DNA from: Mixta gaviniae
GTDB taxonomy: Bacteria > Pseudomonadota > Gammaproteobacteria > Enterobacterales > Enterobacteriaceae
Length of the DNA: 64,000 bases
NCBI RefSeq assembly: GCF_002953195.1
Contig: NZ_CP026377.1
Span: 2,480,001 to 2,544,000, forward strand
Direction of reading: 5' to 3'
The notes beneath the pieces are model-generated. The model searched no databases, had not been told where the DNA came from, and worked only from the letters and a program-made list of their open reading frames with translations. The translations under genes and the position numbers were made by a program. Shown here in pieces: positions 44,944-55,962 of this stretch. Numbering within the stretch: position 1 is the first letter of the stretch; every line of letters starts with the position of its first letter.

Positions 44944-45657
44944 CTAGCGACGCTGCAGATCGTCCGGCATGGTTTGATGCATGCTGTGCCAGATCTCGCC
45001 GCTACGGCGGCCGTAATCACGCACGGCGGCAACGATATTTTCCGGCTCGGTGCCGTCGCAGAAGGCCAGCAGCTGCTGATAAAAGCGTAATGCCAGCGTG
45101 CGCGCTTCCGGATTGGAAAAGTAGTGGCGGCCAACGCGGGTATAAAGCCCTTTCAGGCCGTTGAGGATCAAGCCGTAAATCGGGTTGCCGGAAGCGAAAG
45201 CCAGCCCGCGGAAAACGCGGTAATCCAGCTCGGTATAGGCATCCGCCTGATCCTCGACCTCGCCGACGCTTTCCAGCACCGCGCGCGCCTGCTCAGGAAA
45301 ATGACGAATGGCGCGACGAATAAAAATCGAGGAGATATTGGTGCGCACGGAGAGCAGGTTATCGATCAGTTGCGGCACGCTGTCGTGATCGAGGCGCGCC
45401 AGCGTTTCCAGAATATTCAGGCCAGAGGTTTCCCAGAAATTATTCACGCGTGTCGGCTTACCGTGCTGAATTGTCAGCCAGCCGTCGCGCGCCAGACGCT
45501 GCAGTACCTCACGCAGCGTAGTGCGCGTAACGCCAATCAGTTCAGAAAGCTCGCGCTCGGCGGGCAGGATAGATCCAGGCGGGAAACGGCTGTTCCAGAT
45601 ACTCTCGATGATATACTCTTCCGCGAACCCGGCCGGGCTCTGCGCCTTTATAACCAT
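44944..45657 (-). CDS. fadR: Fatty acid metabolism regulator FadR
   Basis: GntR-family regulator of 237 residues that represses fad genes and activates fabA/fabB; long-chain acyl-CoA releases it. The start at 45657 ([16 protein letters not shown]) matches E. coli. The winged helix carries [22 protein letters not shown], and the acyl-CoA domain runs from residue ~80. Divergent from nhaB as in E. coli. A candidate target operator is seen before fadD in this window. Confidence 0.96.
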   Translation of the reverse strand: MVIKAQSPAGFAEEYIIESIWNSRFPPGSILPAERELSELIGVTRTTLREVLQRLARDGWLTIQHGKPTRVNNFWETSGLNILETLARLDHDSVPQLIDNLLSVRTNISSIFIRRAIRHFPEQARAVLESVGEVEDQADAYTELDYRVFRGLAFASGNPIYGLILNGLKGLYTRVGRHYFSNPEARTLALRFYQQLLAFCDGTEPENIVAAVRDYGRRSGEIWHSMHQTMPDDLQRR

Positions 45658-45873
45658 AGCGTTATATTCTCGTTGCTTCATCATTAGGCAATATGCAGCT
45701 CATCATACCAGAGGCCCCAGGCATCACCTAGCCTCGCTGCGTTTAAAACTTTAACCCAGCGCAAATATCGAGGAAATCTCCGGCCGATCGGCAGCAAGCG
45801 CATTGCCACCGCCGGACGCGCCGTTTACCCTTTGCCTCTGAATTTTTCATCCTGCATGAGGATACTGTGACAT

Positions 45874-47421
45874 ATGGATATTTCCGCCGGCCGCGCCCTG
45901 ACGCGTAATTTTCTCGGGCAGTCCCCCGACTGGTATAAGCTGACGCTGTTAGGCTTTCTGGTAATCAATCCCCTGCTGTTCTTTTTCGTCAGCCCTTTTC
46001 TTGCCGGCTGGCTGCTGGTAGCGGAGTTTATTTTTACTCTCGGTATGGCGCTGAAATGTTACCCGCTGATGCCCGGCGGACTGCTGGCGCTGGAGGCGGT
46101 GGCGATCGGCATGGCGAGCGCGGAGCAGGTCAAACAGGAGCTGGCTAACAATCTCGAAGTACTGCTGTTGCTGATCTTTATGGTTGCCGGCATCCACTTT
46201 ATGCGTCAGCTGCTGCTGTTCGTCTTTACCCGACTGCTGTTGTCGATTCGCTCGAAGGTGTGGCTCGGTCTCTCCTTTTGCATGGCCGCCGCTTTTCTCT
46301 CCGCCTTTCTGGATGCGCTGACAGTCGTGGCGGTGGTGCTGAGCGTGGCGACCGGTTTTTACGATATTTATCATCGTGTACTCTCTGAGGGCGACGCGGC
46401 GGCCGGGCCGGCCGGCGAGGAGGCGCATCGCGAGACGCTGGATAAATTTCGTTCTTTTCTGCGTAGCCTGATGATGCAGGCGGGCGTGGGTACGGCGCTG
46501 GGCGGCGTGATGACCATGGTCGGTGAGCCGCAGAACCTGATTATCGCCAAGGCGGCCGGCTGGGATTTTGCCGGCTTCTTCCTGCGCATGGCGCCGGTGA
46601 CGGTGCCGGTTCTGGTGTGCGGCCTGCTCACCTGCGTGCTGCTGGAGCGCTTTCGCCTGTTCGGCTATGGCGAGCCGCTGCCGGAAAAAGTGCGTCAGGT
46701 GTTAATGGCATACGATCGCGAATCGCAGCAGAAGCGTACCCGCCAGGAGCGACTCAACCTCTGGATCCAGGGCATTATCGCCGTCTGGCTGATCGCCGCG
46801 CTGGCGCTGCACCTGGCGGAGGTGGGGCTGATTGGCCTGTCGGTAATTATTCTCGCCACCTCGCTGTGCGGCGTAACCGATGAGCATGTCATTGGCCGCG
46901 CCTTCTCCGAAGCGCTGCCTTTTACCGCGCTGCTGGCAGTCTTTTTCGCCATCGTGGCGGTGATCGTGCAGCAGGATCTCTTCAGCCCGCTGATCCACTT
47001 CGTGCTGCAGGCGGAGCCGGGCATGCAGCTGACCTGGTTTTATGTCTTTAATGGCCTGCTCTCTTCCATCTCGGATAACGTTTTTGTCGGCACCGTTTAT
47101 ATCAATGAAGCGAAGCACGCCTTTACCAGCGGCGCAATCACTCTGCAGCAGTTTGAGCTGCTGGCGGTGGCGACCAATACCGGCACCAACCTCCCTTCGG
47201 TGGCGACACCTAACGGCCAGGCGGCGTTTCTGTTTATGCTGACCTCGGCGCTGGCGCCGCTGATCCGCCTCTCTTACGGTCGGATGGTGTGGATGGCGCT
47301 GCCCTACACGTTGGTGCTGTCGCTGGTGGGGCTGTTCTGCATTATGTACGCTCTGGAGCCGATGACGCTGTGGTTTACGCAGCACGGCTGGCTTAGCCTG
47401 ACGACCCTGCCCGGCAGCTAA
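45874..47421 (+). CDS. nhaB: Na+/H+ antiporter NhaB
   Basis: Electrogenic inner-membrane sodium exporter of 515 residues with about 12 membrane segments. The conserved motif around [15 protein letters not shown] and the [11 protein letters not shown] block are typical of NhaB. It begins [20 protein letters not shown], aligning with E. coli. It is shortened by a few residues in the cytoplasmic loop after YHRVLSEGD compared with E. coli, a normal variation. Confidence 0.96.
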   Translation: MDISAGRALTRNFLGQSPDWYKLTLLGFLVINPLLFFFVSPFLAGWLLVAEFIFTLGMALKCYPLMPGGLLALEAVAIGMASAEQVKQELANNLEVLLLLIFMVAGIHFMRQLLLFVFTRLLLSIRSKVWLGLSFCMAAAFLSAFLDALTVVAVVLSVATGFYDIYHRVLSEGDAAAGPAGEEAHRETLDKFRSFLRSLMMQAGVGTALGGVMTMVGEPQNLIIAKAAGWDFAGFFLRMAPVTVPVLVCGLLTCVLLERFRLFGYGEPLPEKVRQVLMAYDRESQQKRTRQERLNLWIQGIIAVWLIAALALHLAEVGLIGLSVIILATSLCGVTDEHVIGRAFSEALPFTALLAVFFAIVAVIVQQDLFSPLIHFVLQAEPGMQLTWFYVFNGLLSSISDNVFVGTVYINEAKHAFTSGAITLQQFELLAVATNTGTNLPSVATPNGQAAFLFMLTSALAPLIRLSYGRMVWMALPYTLVLSLVGLFCIMYALEPMTLWFTQHGWLSLTTLPGS

Positions 47422-47525
47422 GCGAAAGCCGATGCTTTTTAGCGCTGTTTTTTCGCTGCCGTGGCTGGCAGCGAAAACGTTTTGCTTTACACTGCCGATT
47501 CAACGCTAATCATATGGAAAGATTT

Positions 47526-48056
47526 ATGTTGCGATACCTGAACCAATGCTCAAAAGGACGAGGCGCCTGGCTGTTAATGGCGTTAACTGCGTTTGCGCTT
47601 GAAATGGTCGCGCTGTGGTTTCAGCACGTGATGATGCTAAAGCCCTGCGTGATGTGTATTTATGAACGCTGCGCGCTGTTTGGCGTGATGGGGGCCGGGC
47701 TGGTGGGCGCGATCGCGCCGAGAACGCCGCTGCGCTATGCGGCGCTGGCGATCTGGATCTACAGCGCCTGGGAGGGGCTGCGTCTCTCCTATCAGCATAC
47801 GATGATTCAGCTGCACCCGAATCCTTTCGTCACCTGCGATTTCGCCGCCCGTTTTCCCGACTGGCTGCCGCTGGACAAGTGGCTGCCAGCCGTATTTGTC
47901 GCAACCGGCGACTGCTCGGAGCGCGTCTGGTCGTTCCTGACGCTGGGGATGCCGCAGTGGCTGATGGTGATTTTCGCCGCCTATTTGCTCGTGGCGCTGC
48001 TGGTGCTGGTGGCTCAGCCGTTTAAACCCAAGCGCCGCGATCTTTTTAGCCGCTGA
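47526..48056 (+). CDS. dsbB: Disulfide bond formation protein DsbB
   Basis: Four-helix inner-membrane oxidoreductase of 176 residues that reoxidises DsbA and passes electrons to quinone. The two periplasmic Cys pairs are the CVMC motif (residues ~41-44) and the pair around CDFAARF and GDCSERV. The start at 47526 follows GGAAAG and matches the E. coli length; the ATG 12 bases upstream is less likely. Confidence 0.95.
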   Translation: MLRYLNQCSKGRGAWLLMALTAFALEMVALWFQHVMMLKPCVMCIYERCALFGVMGAGLVGAIAPRTPLRYAALAIWIYSAWEGLRLSYQHTMIQLHPNPFVTCDFAARFPDWLPLDKWLPAVFVATGDCSERVWSFLTLGMPQWLMVIFAAYLLVALLVLVAQPFKPKRRDLFSR

Positions 48057-48062
48057 TTAGCC

Positions 48063-48088
48063 GGCCGGAGCGGGAGCGCGCTCCGGCC
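48063..48088. other. Perfect GC-rich hairpin after dsbB
   Basis: GGCCGGAGCG/CGCTCCGGCC, a 10-bp stem with a 6-base loop, lies between convergent dsbB and ycgN. No T-run; it may slow or stabilise transcripts. Confidence 0.5.
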
Positions 48089-48194
48089 ACAAAACCTTAA
48101 CCGCCGGCGCGGGCTTTCCGCGACGTCCGCTAAAGCTTAACCGGCGGCGCGGCAACAGTGTTCTGCGGCTGCGGCCTCTTCGCCGGCTGCGCGA

Positions 48195-48641
48195 TCAGAC
48201 CTTCCACTCCGGCCGGTTAATAATGTGATCTTCCCAGTCTCTGACCTCGCTTTCCCGCACCGCAATATGACGTACCGAAATACGCGCAGCATGCATTGCC
48301 GCTTTCGATCCGCTGCGTAGCGGATGCCATACCGGCAGGCCTTTACCTTCCGCCAGCAGGCGATAGGCGCAGCTGGGCGGCAGCCAGGAGAAGGTCGGCA
48401 GGTTTTCGCGCGTCAGCTTAATGCAATCCTCTTCATACTCGAAGCGGCGCTCGTAGTTGCGGCACTGGCAGGTTTTGATGTTCAGCTGGTTGCAGGCGAC
48501 GTTGGTGAAATAGATTTCATCGGTATCGGCGTCCTGCAACTTATTCAGGCAGCACTGACCGCAACCGTCGCACAAGGATTCCCATTCCTCATCACTCATT
48601 TGTTCCAGGCTTTTCGCCTGCCAGAAAGGGGTATCAGTCAT
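48195..48641 (-). CDS. ycgN: YcgN family cysteine-cluster protein
   Basis: A 148-residue cytoplasmic protein with the UPF0260/YkgJ Cys cluster: [27 protein letters not shown] and a later CAYRLL. The cysteines probably bind zinc or an iron-sulfur cluster. Role unknown; conserved next to ycgM across enterobacteria. The start [15 protein letters not shown] is the only good one. Confidence 0.9.
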   Translation of the reverse strand: MTDTPFWQAKSLEQMSDEEWESLCDGCGQCCLNKLQDADTDEIYFTNVACNQLNIKTCQCRNYERRFEYEEDCIKLTRENLPTFSWLPPSCAYRLLAEGKGLPVWHPLRSGSKAAMHAARISVRHIAVRESEVRDWEDHIINRPEWKV

Positions 48642-48701
48642 TGTGATGTCCGGTTAAGCAAAAGCGCACCTTATAAACAGTCCAGGCTTCAGATGCAAGT
48701 G

Positions 48702-49361
48702 TCACAGCACGCGTGTACTGATGCCGTGGCCCGCCAGCGACACCTCCAGCGTATCGCCGGCGTGCAACGGGCCTACCCCTTCCGGCGTGCCGGTCAGGAT
48801 CACGTCGCCGGCGCGCAGGGTGAAATATTTGCTCATGTAGGCGATCAGCGGCAGGATCGGCGTTATCATATCCGCCGTGCTGCCCTGCTGGCGCAGCTCG
48901 CCGTTGATCAGCAGCTTCAGCTCGCTCTGCTGCGGATCGCCGGCAAACTGGTTAGCCGGAATAAAACCGGAGAGCGGGCAGGAATTGTCAAAGCCTTTGG
49001 CTTTTTCCCACGGCTGCCCCGCTTTCTTCAGGCCAGCCTGGATATCGCGCAGCGTCAAATCGAGCGCGACGCCGTAACCGGCAATCGCCTGCGCCACGTG
49101 CGCCTCGCTGGCCTGCTTCAGCGTGGCGCCGATCAGCACCGCCATCTCCACTTCATGATGCACGGCGCCGAGATCCTGCGGAATCGACAGCGGCTGACGC
49201 AGGTCGCAGAGCGCCGTTTCCGGCTTAATAAAAATCACCGGTTCCTGCGGCGTCGCGCTGCCCATCTCTTTAATATGCTTCGCGTAGTTGCTGCCGACGC
49301 AGACAACCTTACTTACCGGAAAATCTAACAACGCGCCCTGCCAGTTACGATGTTGGTACAT
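48702..49361 (-). CDS. ycgM: Fumarylacetoacetate hydrolase family protein YcgM
   Basis: FAH-fold hydrolase/decarboxylase of 219 residues, equal to E. coli YcgM. The start MYQHRNWQGALLDFP follows AAGGGGAAAAGC. The metal-binding acidic residues lie in HHEVEMAVLIG and VALDLTLRD; the C-terminal GDVILTGTPEGVGPL is the family signature. Probable activity on acylpyruvates, from the family. Confidence 0.92.
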   Translation of the reverse strand: MYQHRNWQGALLDFPVSKVVCVGSNYAKHIKEMGSATPQEPVIFIKPETALCDLRQPLSIPQDLGAVHHEVEMAVLIGATLKQASEAHVAQAIAGYGVALDLTLRDIQAGLKKAGQPWEKAKGFDNSCPLSGFIPANQFAGDPQQSELKLLINGELRQQGSTADMITPILPLIAYMSKYFTLRAGDVILTGTPEGVGPLHAGDTLEVSLAGHGISTRVL

Positions 49362-49407
49362 GCTTTTCCCCTTGCTGAGAGTGACAGCGCCGACCCGGCG
49401 CCGATTG

Positions 49408-50502
49408 CTACTGTTGCGCCACGGCATCCGCCATTTTGCCGATGCTGATGGCGAAGTAATAAGAGCGGTTCCAGCGCATGATGGTGCGGAAGTTGTCATA
49501 CACCATAAAGGCACGGCCGCCGACATCGTCCGGCAGAATGATCCAGGCGCGCTGTTTGGTATCGGGCAGCGTGGCGCCCTCCGTCAGCCGTACGCCGAGC
49601 TTCTCCCATTCGCCGACGGTTTTCGCCTGCTGCGTTTTCGTGCCCGCCAGACTGGCGTCGAAATCGACCGGCAGCACCGCCTCCTGGCCCCAACTTTGGT
49701 CGGCGTGCCAGCCCTCTTTTGCCAGATAGTTAGCCGTCGAGGCGAATACGTCGCGGGTATTGCGCCAGATATCGATTTTACCGTCGCCGTCGCCGTCAGC
49801 GCCGTAGTTGAGATAGGAGCTGGGCATAAACTGGTTTTGCCCCATCGCCCCCGCCCAGGAGCCTTTCATCTCCGGCGCAGTGATATGGCCCTGCTGAATC
49901 ATCTTCAACGCGGCGATCAGCTCATTCGTGAAGAACGTTTCGCGGCGGCCCTCGAAAGCCAGGGTGGCGAGCGCGGAAATAATATCTTCGCGGCCCTGCA
50001 GCTGCCCAAAGTTGCTCTCCATTCCCCACAGGGCAACGATATATTGCGGCGGCACGCCATACTGCTGGCTGGCCGCCATCAGCTCGCTTTGATGTTCCTG
50101 AAGGCGGCTGCGGCCCAGCGCGATTTTTTTCGCGGTCAGCACGCGCGCCAGGTAATCATCCAGCGTGATCTTCTGCTCCGGCTGATTGCGATCCGATTTA
50201 ATCACCCGATCGACGAAATGAATATCGGCGAAGGCGCTGTCAATGGTCTGCGCGTCGATACCCTGCGCGCGCGCCCGTGCCTTTAACTGCTCGACGTAGG
50301 CGGGGAATTCCGCCGGATCGCGTCCCTGCGCCGCCAGCGTGTTGTTGCCCGCTGCCGGCTTAAGGAAACCGCCGCCCGACTGCGCGGCGGCGGCCGGCGC
50401 GGCGGGCGAATTTGCCGGCGGCGCTGACGAGACGCTATTTTTGCTGGCGCATCCCGCCAGCATTATTGAAATCAACGTCGCATTCAGAGCATTCAGCTTC
50501 AT
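49408..50502 (-). CDS. MltB-family lytic murein transglycosylase lipoprotein
   Basis: A 364-residue lipoprotein: signal peptide with lipobox LAGC (Cys at residue 18), then a Pro/Ala/Ser-rich tether, then an SLT_2 domain. The catalytic Glu is in WGMESNFGQLQGR, and the substrate-site block AGAMGQNQFMPSSY is present. It cleaves glycan strands to anhydromuropeptides from the inner face of the outer membrane. It is distinct from E. coli MltB in sequence and neighbours, so no gene symbol is given. Confidence 0.88.
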   Translation of the reverse strand: MKLNALNATLISIMLAGCASKNSVSSAPPANSPAAPAAAAQSGGGFLKPAAGNNTLAAQGRDPAEFPAYVEQLKARARAQGIDAQTIDSAFADIHFVDRVIKSDRNQPEQKITLDDYLARVLTAKKIALGRSRLQEHQSELMAASQQYGVPPQYIVALWGMESNFGQLQGREDIISALATLAFEGRRETFFTNELIAALKMIQQGHITAPEMKGSWAGAMGQNQFMPSSYLNYGADGDGDGKIDIWRNTRDVFASTANYLAKEGWHADQSWGQEAVLPVDFDASLAGTKTQQAKTVGEWEKLGVRLTEGATLPDTKQRAWIILPDDVGGRAFMVYDNFRTIMRWNRSYYFAISIGKMADAVAQQ

Positions 50503-50587
50503 ACCAGTTCCTTATTAATCATTGGGTCCAGCGGGAATTAAATTGAAGATTTATTCAGCGACGTTTTATTTTACAGATGAATCTGAA

Positions 50588-50863
50588 TTAAACCGGATCG
50601 CCTTTTCCGAGATGTATTTTCAACAGATCTTCCGGCGGCGGCGGAAGCTGCAAATAATAACCCTGATCCTGGAGCGCCTGTTTCACTTTTTCGATGTCGG
50701 CGTTGGCCAGTTTCTTAGTGCGTTCAAGGGTTAACACCATCGCCAGCTGCGGTCTGCCGAAACCGCGCAGCAGTTCCTGCGGCACGCGGGAGAAATCGTC
50801 TTTTTTTTCAACATAAAGATAAGTCTGGTCACGCAGCGGACTTCTGTAGATCACACAAAACAT
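50588..50863 (-). CDS. ycgL: YcgL domain protein
   Basis: A 91-residue protein with the YcgL core [33 protein letters not shown] and [14 protein letters not shown]. Function unknown; it lies divergently upstream of minC in gamma-proteobacteria. The short C-terminus (KGDPV) lacks the polar tail of E. coli YcgL. Confidence 0.92.
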   Translation of the reverse strand: MFCVIYRSPLRDQTYLYVEKKDDFSRVPQELLRGFGRPQLAMVLTLERTKKLANADIEKVKQALQDQGYYLQLPPPPEDLLKIHLGKGDPV

Positions 50864-51023
50864 ATTTTTTACTCGAATTAACCGGGGTGGTGGCTTGCCT
50901 GAATATAGCAGTAACTATAACATGCTTGCAGTGGTTAGGAATAATGTCCCGCCTTGATTACGCGCTGGCTAAATCAGGCATAATTTGGTCGGGTTTAGAC
51001 ATAACAGGACTGAGTCAGGACAG

Positions 51024-51731
51024 ATGTCGCAAACGCCAATAGAGTTTAAAGGCAGTAGTTTTACTCTGTCTGTTGTTCATTTACACCACACGCATCCCGA
51101 TGTGGTACGTCAGGCGCTTCAGGACAAAATTGACCAGGCACCTGCCTTTCTCAAAAATGCGCCCGTGGTTCTGAACGTAGCCGCCCTGGATGGCGACGTG
51201 AACTGGAAGCAGATGCAGCAGGCTATTGCTTCTACGGGCTTACGCATTGTAGGCGTTAGCGGCTGCAAAGATGAGGCGCTGAAGCGCATGATCGCGCGCG
51301 CCGGCCTGCCGATTTTGTCCGAAGGTAAAGAACAAAAGAAAAGTCCCGAGCCTGAGCCGGTAGCGGCGCCTGCGCCGGTGCCGGTGCCGGAAAATGTGGT
51401 GACGAAAACCCGGCTGGTGACGACGCCGGTGCGTTCGGGCCAGCAGATCTACGCACGCAACGCCGATCTGATCGTCACCAATAGCGTCAGCGCCGGCGCC
51501 GAGCTGGTTGCCGATGGCAATATCCATATTTACGGCATGATGCGCGGACGTGCGCTGGCTGGCGCCAGCGGCGATCGCGACTGCCAGATATTTTGCACCA
51601 GCCTCTCTGCGGAGTTGGTTTCTATCGCCGGGGAATACTGGCTGATGGATCAGATCCCCGCGGAATATTTTGCAAAAGCAGCGCGTCTTAGCCTGAAGGA
51701 TGGCGCGCTGACTATACAGACATTGAATTAG
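51024..51731 (+). CDS. minC: Septum site-determining protein MinC
   Basis: Inhibitor of FtsZ ring assembly at the cell poles, 235 residues. The N-terminal FtsZ-interacting domain begins [17 protein letters not shown] Pro/Ala/Val-rich linker (residues ~110-130) leads to the C-terminal beta-helix that binds MinD ([20 protein letters not shown]). First gene of minCDE; the start at 51024 aligns with E. coli. Confidence 0.96.
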   Translation: MSQTPIEFKGSSFTLSVVHLHHTHPDVVRQALQDKIDQAPAFLKNAPVVLNVAALDGDVNWKQMQQAIASTGLRIVGVSGCKDEALKRMIARAGLPILSEGKEQKKSPEPEPVAAPAPVPVPENVVTKTRLVTTPVRSGQQIYARNADLIVTNSVSAGAELVADGNIHIYGMMRGRALAGASGDRDCQIFCTSLSAELVSIAGEYWLMDQIPAEYFAKAARLSLKDGALTIQTLN

Positions 51732-51762
51732 GCCCCTTTTTCTTTATAAGGAATTCTTATAT

Positions 51763-52575
51763 ATGGCACGCATTATTGTAGTTACATCCGGCAAAGGGGG
51801 CGTTGGCAAGACCACGTCAAGCGCGGCCATCGCAACCGGTCTGGCACAGAAAGGGAAAAAAACCGTCGTGATCGATTTCGATATCGGTCTGCGTAATCTC
51901 GATCTGATTATGGGCTGTGAAAGGCGCGTGGTGTATGACTTCGTCAACGTGATCCAGGGCGACGCCACGCTGAATCAGGCACTGATTAAAGACAAACGAA
52001 CAGAAAACCTCTATATCCTGCCTGCTTCGCAAACCCGTGATAAAGACGCCCTGACCCGTGAAGGCGTTGAAAAAATCCTGAATGAATTAAACACGATGGG
52101 GTTCGACTTCGTCCTGTGCGACTCGCCGGCGGGCATTGAGACCGGCGCGCTGATGGCGCTCTATTTCGCTGACGAAGCGGTGATCACCACTAACCCGGAA
52201 GTGTCGTCCGTACGTGACTCCGACCGTATTCTGGGCATTATCGCCTCAAAATCGCGTCGCGCGGAAAACGGACAGGAACCGGTAAAAGAACATCTGCTGC
52301 TGACGCGCTACAATCCTGGCCGTGTCAGCCGCGGCGACATGCTAAGCATGGAAGATGTGCTGGAAATTCTGCGTATCCCGCTGGTCGGCGTGATTCCGGA
52401 AGATCAGTCGGTGCTGCGCGCTTCCAACCAGGGTGAACCCGTGATTCTGGATAAAGAATCCGACGCGGGCAAAGCCTACGCCGACACCGTTGACCGGCTG
52501 CTCGGTGAAGAACGCCCCTTCCGCTTCATTGAAGAAGAGAAGAAGGGATTCCTGAAACGTCTGTTCGGGGGATAA
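51763..52575 (+). CDS. minD: Septum site-determining ATPase MinD
   Basis: Deviant Walker A ATPase of 270 residues, the same length as E. coli MinD. P-loop GKGGVGKTTSS at ~10-20, Walker B VLCDSPAGIE, and the C-terminal amphipathic membrane-targeting helix KKGFLKRLFGG. ATP-bound dimers recruit MinC to membrane; MinE stimulates ATP hydrolysis. Confidence 0.98.
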   Translation: MARIIVVTSGKGGVGKTTSSAAIATGLAQKGKKTVVIDFDIGLRNLDLIMGCERRVVYDFVNVIQGDATLNQALIKDKRTENLYILPASQTRDKDALTREGVEKILNELNTMGFDFVLCDSPAGIETGALMALYFADEAVITTNPEVSSVRDSDRILGIIASKSRRAENGQEPVKEHLLLTRYNPGRVSRGDMLSMEDVLEILRIPLVGVIPEDQSVLRASNQGEPVILDKESDAGKAYADTVDRLLGEERPFRFIEEEKKGFLKRLFGG

Positions 52576-52578
52576 ACC

Positions 52579-52848
52579 ATGGCCTTACTCGACTTCTTTT
52601 TATCCCGTAAAAAGAACACCGCCAACATCGCCAAGGAAAGGCTGCAGATTATCGTAGCAGAACGCAGGAGGGGCGATAGCGAGCCCCACTATCTGCCACA
52701 GCTGAAGCGCGACATTCTGGAAGTGATTTGCAAATATGTGAAGATCGATCCGGAAATGGTGACCGTTCAGCTCGATCAGCGCGGCGATGATATCTCGATA
52801 CTGGAACTCAACGTGACGCTGCCGGAAATGGAAGAAGCTGCGAAATGA
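52579..52848 (+). CDS. minE: Cell division topological specificity factor MinE
   Basis: An 89-residue protein four bases after minD. The N-terminal membrane/MinD-binding segment is [20 protein letters not shown] and the C-terminal dimerisation domain [19 protein letters not shown]. It drives pole-to-pole MinD oscillation. The operon ends in a terminator just after. Confidence 0.97.
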   Translation: MALLDFFLSRKKNTANIAKERLQIIVAERRRGDSEPHYLPQLKRDILEVICKYVKIDPEMVTVQLDQRGDDISILELNVTLPEMEEAAK

Positions 52849-52867
52849 CGTTTTCCTGTTTCTGACC

Positions 52868-52898
52868 TTCCCCTGCCTTACGCAGGGGAAACTTTTTT
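52868..52898 (+). terminator. minCDE terminator
   Basis: CCCCTGC/GCAGGGG with a 5-base loop, then AAAC and six T residues, 20 bases after the minE stop. Confidence 0.85.
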
Positions 52899-52903
52899 GC
52901 TGA

Positions 52904-54031
52904 CTATTGCGGATAGTCAGCCAGCACCTGCTTGATATCCTGCTCCATTAGCTCGCCACGCCAGCCGCTTACCAGTTCAGGCAGCCGCTCGCGCGGTTTG
53001 ATCTGCCAGTGCCAGCTTAACAGCTGATTGATTTGGCGACGTGACGCCAGCAGTTCGGTGCTAAGCCCGCTGCGCTCGCTGACCGCCTGCACCACCGCCT
53101 TCAGCGCCTTAAACGCTTTTTTATACAGCGGATGCTCATTGATATTCATCAGCGCCAGTGGCAGCGCCTCTTCCGGCAGGGCATTAGCCGCGCTTACCAT
53201 ATCCAGCAGCGTTTTGCCGTGGAAACGAATTTCATGGCCGCTCAGCCCTAAGTGATCCAGCTCACCCAGCGTGCCCGGCAGGTAGCGTGCCACCTTCCAC
53301 AGGTTCTCCTCACGCACCACGAAGTTGACCGCCATATTCTTCTCGCGCGCCAGCTTCAGACGCCAGGCGGCCAGGCGCTGCAGCGCCGCCAGTTGACGCG
53401 GACGCAGCAGCGAAGCGTTGCCAATTTCGCGATACGCCTCTTCCGGCTGCAGAATATCGGTGCGGCGCTGGCACAGCAGCAAACATTCGCTGCGCGCTGC
53501 CTCCAGCTGGCCGGCGGCGGCCGTTTCGTCCATCAGCGTATGGGCGATCGGCAGTAGCCAGAAGACATCCGCCGCGGCATATTCGCATTGCCGTGCGGAG
53601 AGCGGACGCGCCAGCCAATCGGTGCGCGATTCGCTTTTATCCAGCACTTCGCCGGTAAAGTTCTCCACCATCGCCGCAAAGCCCATCGACAGCGGACGGC
53701 CGCTGAACGCTGCCAGGATCTGGGTATCGATCAATGGCGTCGGCAGCACGCCGAAACTATGCAGAAAGACCTCAAGATCTTCGCTGCCGGCGTGCAGGAA
53801 TTTGGTGATGCTGCTGTCGCTCAGCAGTGCGATCAGCGGCTGCCAGGCGGTAATGGTCAACGGATCGACCAGAGAGATCTGCTCGCCATCGTAAATTTGC
53901 AGCAGGCCCAGCTGCGGGTAGTAGGTGCGGGTACGGACAAATTCAGTATCGAGCGCGATAGCGCGATGCTGGCGCGCCGCCTCACAGCAGGCTTGCAGCG
54001 CTTCGTTGGTGGTGATGTAGGTGTAATTCAA
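52904..54031 (-). CDS. rnd: Ribonuclease D
   Basis: 3'-5' exoribonuclease acting on tRNA precursors, 375 residues. The DEDD motifs are ALDTEFVRTRT, LHAGSEDLEVF and RQCEYAAADVFWL; an HRDC domain follows (ALQRLAAWR). The TTG at 54031 is chosen because it aligns with E. coli rnd, which uses UUG; an ATG at 54058 would add nine unconserved residues but cannot be excluded. It lies convergent to minE. Confidence 0.94.
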   Translation of the reverse strand: MNYTYITTNEALQACCEAARQHRAIALDTEFVRTRTYYPQLGLLQIYDGEQISLVDPLTITAWQPLIALLSDSSITKFLHAGSEDLEVFLHSFGVLPTPLIDTQILAAFSGRPLSMGFAAMVENFTGEVLDKSESRTDWLARPLSARQCEYAAADVFWLLPIAHTLMDETAAAGQLEAARSECLLLCQRRTDILQPEEAYREIGNASLLRPRQLAALQRLAAWRLKLAREKNMAVNFVVREENLWKVARYLPGTLGELDHLGLSGHEIRFHGKTLLDMVSAANALPEEALPLALMNINEHPLYKKAFKALKAVVQAVSERSGLSTELLASRRQINQLLSWHWQIKPRERLPELVSGWRGELMEQDIKQVLADYPQ

Positions 54032-54088
54032 ATCCTTGCTCTCTTGGCAGCGGAACATGCGTCGCTGATGCTTTAGTGAATGACAATA

Positions 54089-54113
54089 AAAACGCCGGAT
54101 TCTCCGGCGTTTT
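54089..54113 (-). terminator. fadD terminator
   Basis: AACGCCGG/CCGGCGTT with a 5-base loop, followed on the minus strand by TTTTT. It lies 30 bases after the fadD stop and before rnd. Confidence 0.88.
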
Positions 54114-54141
54114 CATCAACATTCTAACACAGTCCGCGCCG

Positions 54142-55821
54142 TCAGGCGGCAGGCGCTTTGCTTATCTCGTCGCGCAGAGCGCGGCGCAGAATCTTACCGA
54201 CGTTGGTTTTCGGCAGCTCCTCGCGGAATTCGACAATCTTTGGCACCTTGTAGCCGGTCAGATGACGACGGCAGTGGGCGATCAGCTCTTCTTTGGTCAG
54301 CGTGGCGTCTTTTTTCACGATGCAGATTTTGACCGCCTCGCCGGAAAGATCGCTGGGAACGCCGATCGCCGCCGCCTCGCGCACTTTCGGATGCTGCATC
54401 ACCACATCCTCAATTTCGTTGGGGTAGACATTGAAACCGGAAACCAGAATCATATCTTTTTTACGATCGACGATGCGCAAAAAGCCCTCTTCATCGACGG
54501 TCACAATATCGCCGCTGTAGAGCCAGCCCTGCTTCAACACCTCATCAGTGGCGTCAGGACGCTGCCAGTAGCCGGTCATCACCTGCGGGCCCTTAATGCA
54601 AAGTTCGCCCGGCTGCCCTTCCGCCACCTCATGGCCGTTATCGTCCACCAGTTTGATATCGGTCGACGGCACCGGCAGGCCGATGCTGCCGTTATGACAG
54701 GTGATATCGTACGGGTTGACCGAGACCAACGGCGAACACTCGGTCAGCCCATAGCCCTCCAGCAGATAGTGGCCGGTCAGTTTTTCCCAGCGCTCCGCCA
54801 CCGCCTTTTGTACCGACATCCCGCCGCCGGCCGAAAGGCGCAGCGTGGAGAAATCGAGCTGCTGGAACTGCTTGTCGTTCAGCAGCGCGTTAAACAGCGT
54901 GTTGACGCCGGTAATGGCGGTAAAGGGATATTTTCCCAGCTCCTTCACGAAGCCGGAGATATCGCGTGGATTAGTGATCAGCAGATTCTGGCCGCCCAGC
55001 TCGATAAACAGCAGGCAGTTCACCGTTAGCGCGAAGATATGATAGAGCGGCAGCGCCGTTACCACCAGCTCTTTCCCGTCGCGTAGCAGCGAACCATAGG
55101 TGGCTTTGGTCTGCTCCAGGTTGGCCTGCATATTGCGGTGCGTCAGCATCGCCCCTTTGGCGATGCCGGTGGTGCCGCCGGTATACTGCAGAAAAGCAAG
55201 ATCCTCGTTGACGAGATCGGGCCTGATATAGCCAAGCTGCGCGCCCCGCTGCAGCACGCTGCGGAAAGAGACCGCGTCCGGCAGATTATATTTCGGCACC
55301 AGACGTTTGATATATTTCACCACGAAGTTAACCAGCGTGGCTTTCGCAGGTGAGAGCTGGTCGCCCAGGCGCGTAAGAATCACATGTTTGACCGGCGTCT
55401 TCGCCACGACCTTTTCCAGCGTGTGGGCGAAGTTGGAGACAATAACGATCGCTTTGGCGCCGCTGTCGTTGAGCTGATGCTCCAGCTCGCGCGGGGTATA
55501 GAGCGGATTAACGTTGACCACCACCATGCCGGCGCGCAGCACGCCAAACAGCGCCACCGGATACTGCAGCAGATTGGGCATCATAATCGCGACGCGATCG
55601 CCTTTGCTCAGCCCCAGCTGGTGCTGGAGATAGGCGGCAAAAGCCCGGCTACGCTGCTCCAGCGTACGGAAACTCATCGACTGTCCCATATTGGTAAACG
55701 CGGGACGATCGGCATAACGCTGGGCCGCCTGTTCAAACAGATCGATAAGCGACGTATAGCGATCGGCATCGATCTCGGCCGGAACATCGGCGGGGTAACG
55801 GTTCAGCCAGACCTTATTCAA
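54142..55821 (-). CDS. fadD: Long-chain-fatty-acid-CoA ligase
   Basis: Membrane-associated acyl-CoA synthetase of 559 residues that activates imported fatty acids. The TTG start at 55821, after GAGGTGAATCC, aligns with the TTG start of E. coli fadD; an upstream ATG at 55854 is less likely. The AMP-binding P-loop [12 protein letters not shown], the [13 protein letters not shown] motif and [17 protein letters not shown] are intact. A FadR-like operator lies upstream. Confidence 0.96.
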   Translation of the reverse strand: MNKVWLNRYPADVPAEIDADRYTSLIDLFEQAAQRYADRPAFTNMGQSMSFRTLEQRSRAFAAYLQHQLGLSKGDRVAIMMPNLLQYPVALFGVLRAGMVVVNVNPLYTPRELEHQLNDSGAKAIVIVSNFAHTLEKVVAKTPVKHVILTRLGDQLSPAKATLVNFVVKYIKRLVPKYNLPDAVSFRSVLQRGAQLGYIRPDLVNEDLAFLQYTGGTTGIAKGAMLTHRNMQANLEQTKATYGSLLRDGKELVVTALPLYHIFALTVNCLLFIELGGQNLLITNPRDISGFVKELGKYPFTAITGVNTLFNALLNDKQFQQLDFSTLRLSAGGGMSVQKAVAERWEKLTGHYLLEGYGLTECSPLVSVNPYDITCHNGSIGLPVPSTDIKLVDDNGHEVAEGQPGELCIKGPQVMTGYWQRPDATDEVLKQGWLYSGDIVTVDEEGFLRIVDRKKDMILVSGFNVYPNEIEDVVMQHPKVREAAAIGVPSDLSGEAVKICIVKKDATLTKEELIAHCRRHLTGYKVPKIVEFREELPKTNVGKILRRALRDEISKAPAA

Positions 55822-55890
55822 GGATTCACCTCGGAAATCATATTTATTCGCCATCGCAGCCTCAGCGTTGCACAACCGTTAACAATATTT

Positions 55891-55908
55891 TAACTCATTG
55901 TACCAGTA
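55891..55908 (-). promoter_or_regulatory. FadR operator in the fadD promoter region
   Basis: On the minus strand TACTGGTACAATGAGTTA matches the E. coli fadD FadR site as remembered (AGCTGGTATGATGAGTTA) at 14 of 18 positions. It lies about 70 bases before the fadD start. FadR is encoded 10 kb away in this window. Confidence 0.7.
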
Positions 55909-55962
55909 TGTCTGGTTCACTGATTTCAGGCTGCGAAGCCCATCACTAAATTTTTATTACCG

